From Candidatus Nanopelagicales bacterium (GTDB lineage: Bacteria > Actinomycetota > Actinomycetes > S36-B12 > UBA5976): 6,358 nt of DNA. Shown here in pieces: positions 5,867 through 6,358 of this stretch; positions within the stretch are counted from its first letter, which is position 1; each line of letters starts with the position of its first letter. Below the pieces are notes generated by a model, which had not been told where the DNA came from, did no database searches, and worked only from the letters and a program-made list of their open reading frames with translations. The DNA lies in assembly GCA_021742025.1 (NCBI GenBank), contig JAIOWT010000061.1, positions 1-6,358 of the forward strand, in the 5' to 3' direction. Both the position numbers and the translations under genes were made by a program.

Positions 5867-5872
5867 TAGTCT
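5867..5872 (+). promoter_or_regulatory. candidate -10 element for leaderless argS transcription
   Basis: TAGTCT fits the actinobacterial TAnnnT pattern and ends 8 bases before ATG 5881, placing a transcript start at or beside the start codon. No Shine-Dalgarno sequence is present in the last 15 bases before argS (CTAGTCTTACTTTGT), which supports a leaderless mRNA. No good -35 box is apparent. The 57-bp gap otherwise contains a G-run (5836-5840) flanked by two ATTTCCT copies (5826-5832, 5841-5847), of unknown meaning. Confidence 0.4.
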
Positions 5873-5880
5873 TACTTTGT

Positions 5881-6358
5881 ATGACCCCACAGGAATTAGC
5901 TAGCCACATAAAGGCTGCTTTACTGAGCGCAATTTCCAGTGGCCAGTTGAATTTATCTAAGGACGATATCCCTTCTGAAATCGTGGTGGAACGGCCAAAA
6001 AACTTAGATCATGGCGATTGGGCTACCAATGTCGCAATGCAGGTCGGTAAAAAAGCTGGGTTGAATCCCCGCGCTGCGGCTGAAATCCTGCAACCAATTC
6101 TTCAAGAACTTCCAGGTGTAGAAGCAATCGAAATTGCTGGTCCCGGATTCATAAACATTCGGCTAGATGCAGCAAGTCAAGGGGAGTTAGCACGAGACAT
6201 CATCGCTAAAGGAAAGAATTTTGGTCGTGGCACTCAGTTAGCTGGCAAAAAGATAAATGTGGAATTCATTTCTGCAAACCCAACTGGACCATTGCACTTA
6301 GGTCATACTCGTTGGGCTGCAGTCGGTGATGCGATAGCCCGCGTTCTTGAAGCCGAAG
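5881..6358 (+). CDS. argS: arginyl-tRNA synthetase, N-terminal part (cut by window end)
   Basis: This class I aminoacyl-tRNA synthetase charges tRNA-Arg with arginine in the cytoplasm. The first 159 codons are present and the gene continues beyond the window. The Add-1 N-terminal domain that contacts the tRNA elbow is seen at about 3-100, with VVERPKNLDHGDWATNVAMQ (35-54) and IAGPGFINIRL (85-95). The catalytic Rossmann domain then opens with VEFISANPTGPLHLGHTRWA (127-146), where HLGH (139-142) is the HIGH signature. ATG 5881 matches the normal actinobacterial start (MTPxELA). In many Actinobacteria argS is followed by lysA and the homoserine/threonine genes, so this is likely the chromosomal housekeeping flank of the accessory BMC region. 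It is preceded by no clear terminator and a probable leaderless promoter. Confidence 0.98.
   Translation, partial: MTPQELASHIKAALLSAISSGQLNLSKDDIPSEIVVERPKNLDHGDWATNVAMQVGKKAGLNPRAAAEILQPILQELPGVEAIEIAGPGFINIRLDAASQGELARDIIAKGKNFGRGTQLAGKKINVEFISANPTGPLHLGHTRWAAVGDAIARVLEAE

Noticed and set aside
5634..5903. 89-codon + strand ORF spanning the end of the FadR-type regulator and the argS start
   Set aside because: It lies out of frame inside two well-identified genes, its Cys/Arg/Ser-rich sequence matches no family I recognise, and it is best explained as a shadow.

Overview
The window is the downstream part of a bacterial microcompartment (BMC) operon, followed by a small regulator/CoA-transferase operon and the start of arginyl-tRNA synthetase. 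All genes are on the + strand and closely packed. The protein sequences look actinobacterial: the argS N-terminus, the HutC- and FadR-type GntR regulators, and above all the BMC type, which matches the Rhodococcus/Mycobacterium microcompartment (RMM), also called the aminoacetone utilisation microcompartment (AAUM). Base composition looks roughly balanced by eye, far from the high GC of Mycobacterium or Rhodococcus. With the short intergenic gaps and apparently leaderless starts, this would fit a streamlined aquatic actinobacterium of the Nanopelagicales (acI) kind. That placement is an inference.

Layout. Positions 1-27 are the tail of an unidentified upstream gene. Positions 27-1315 encode three shell proteins, one of each structural class: BMC-P pentamer (vertex), BMC-H hexamer (facet) and BMC-T tandem-domain trimer. 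Positions 1390-2379 encode an APH-fold kinase and 2423-3205 a short-chain dehydrogenase, best read as (S)-1-amino-2-propanol kinase and (S)-1-amino-2-propanol/aminoacetone dehydrogenase. Positions 3230-4018 encode a HutC/UTRA-type GntR regulator, probably local to the BMC operon. At 4049-4070 a perfect 7-bp inverted repeat, resembling operators of FadR-type regulators, overlaps a -10 element placed for leaderless transcription of the next gene. Positions 4070-5823 are a two-gene operon: a family III CoA-transferase and a FadR/FCD-type GntR regulator that overlap by 4 bp. Positions 5881-6358 are the first 159 codons of argS, which runs off the window.

How the genes may work together. In the RMM/AAUM scheme, aminoacetone is interconverted with 1-amino-2-propanol by the dehydrogenase and then phosphorylated by the kinase. 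A PLP phospho-lyase next releases propionaldehyde, ammonia and phosphate, and an aldehyde dehydrogenase oxidises the aldehyde. The shell would retain the aldehyde. The phospho-lyase and aldehyde dehydrogenase are not in this window and are expected upstream. Five residues reported to line the substrate pocket of the M. smegmatis dehydrogenase all appear here at a constant +1 offset, which is the strongest evidence for the pathway. The least described aspects are an acidic BMC-H pore (Glu37/Asp40) that may suit cationic amino-alcohols, and the adjacent CoA-transferase/FadR operon with its own operator.
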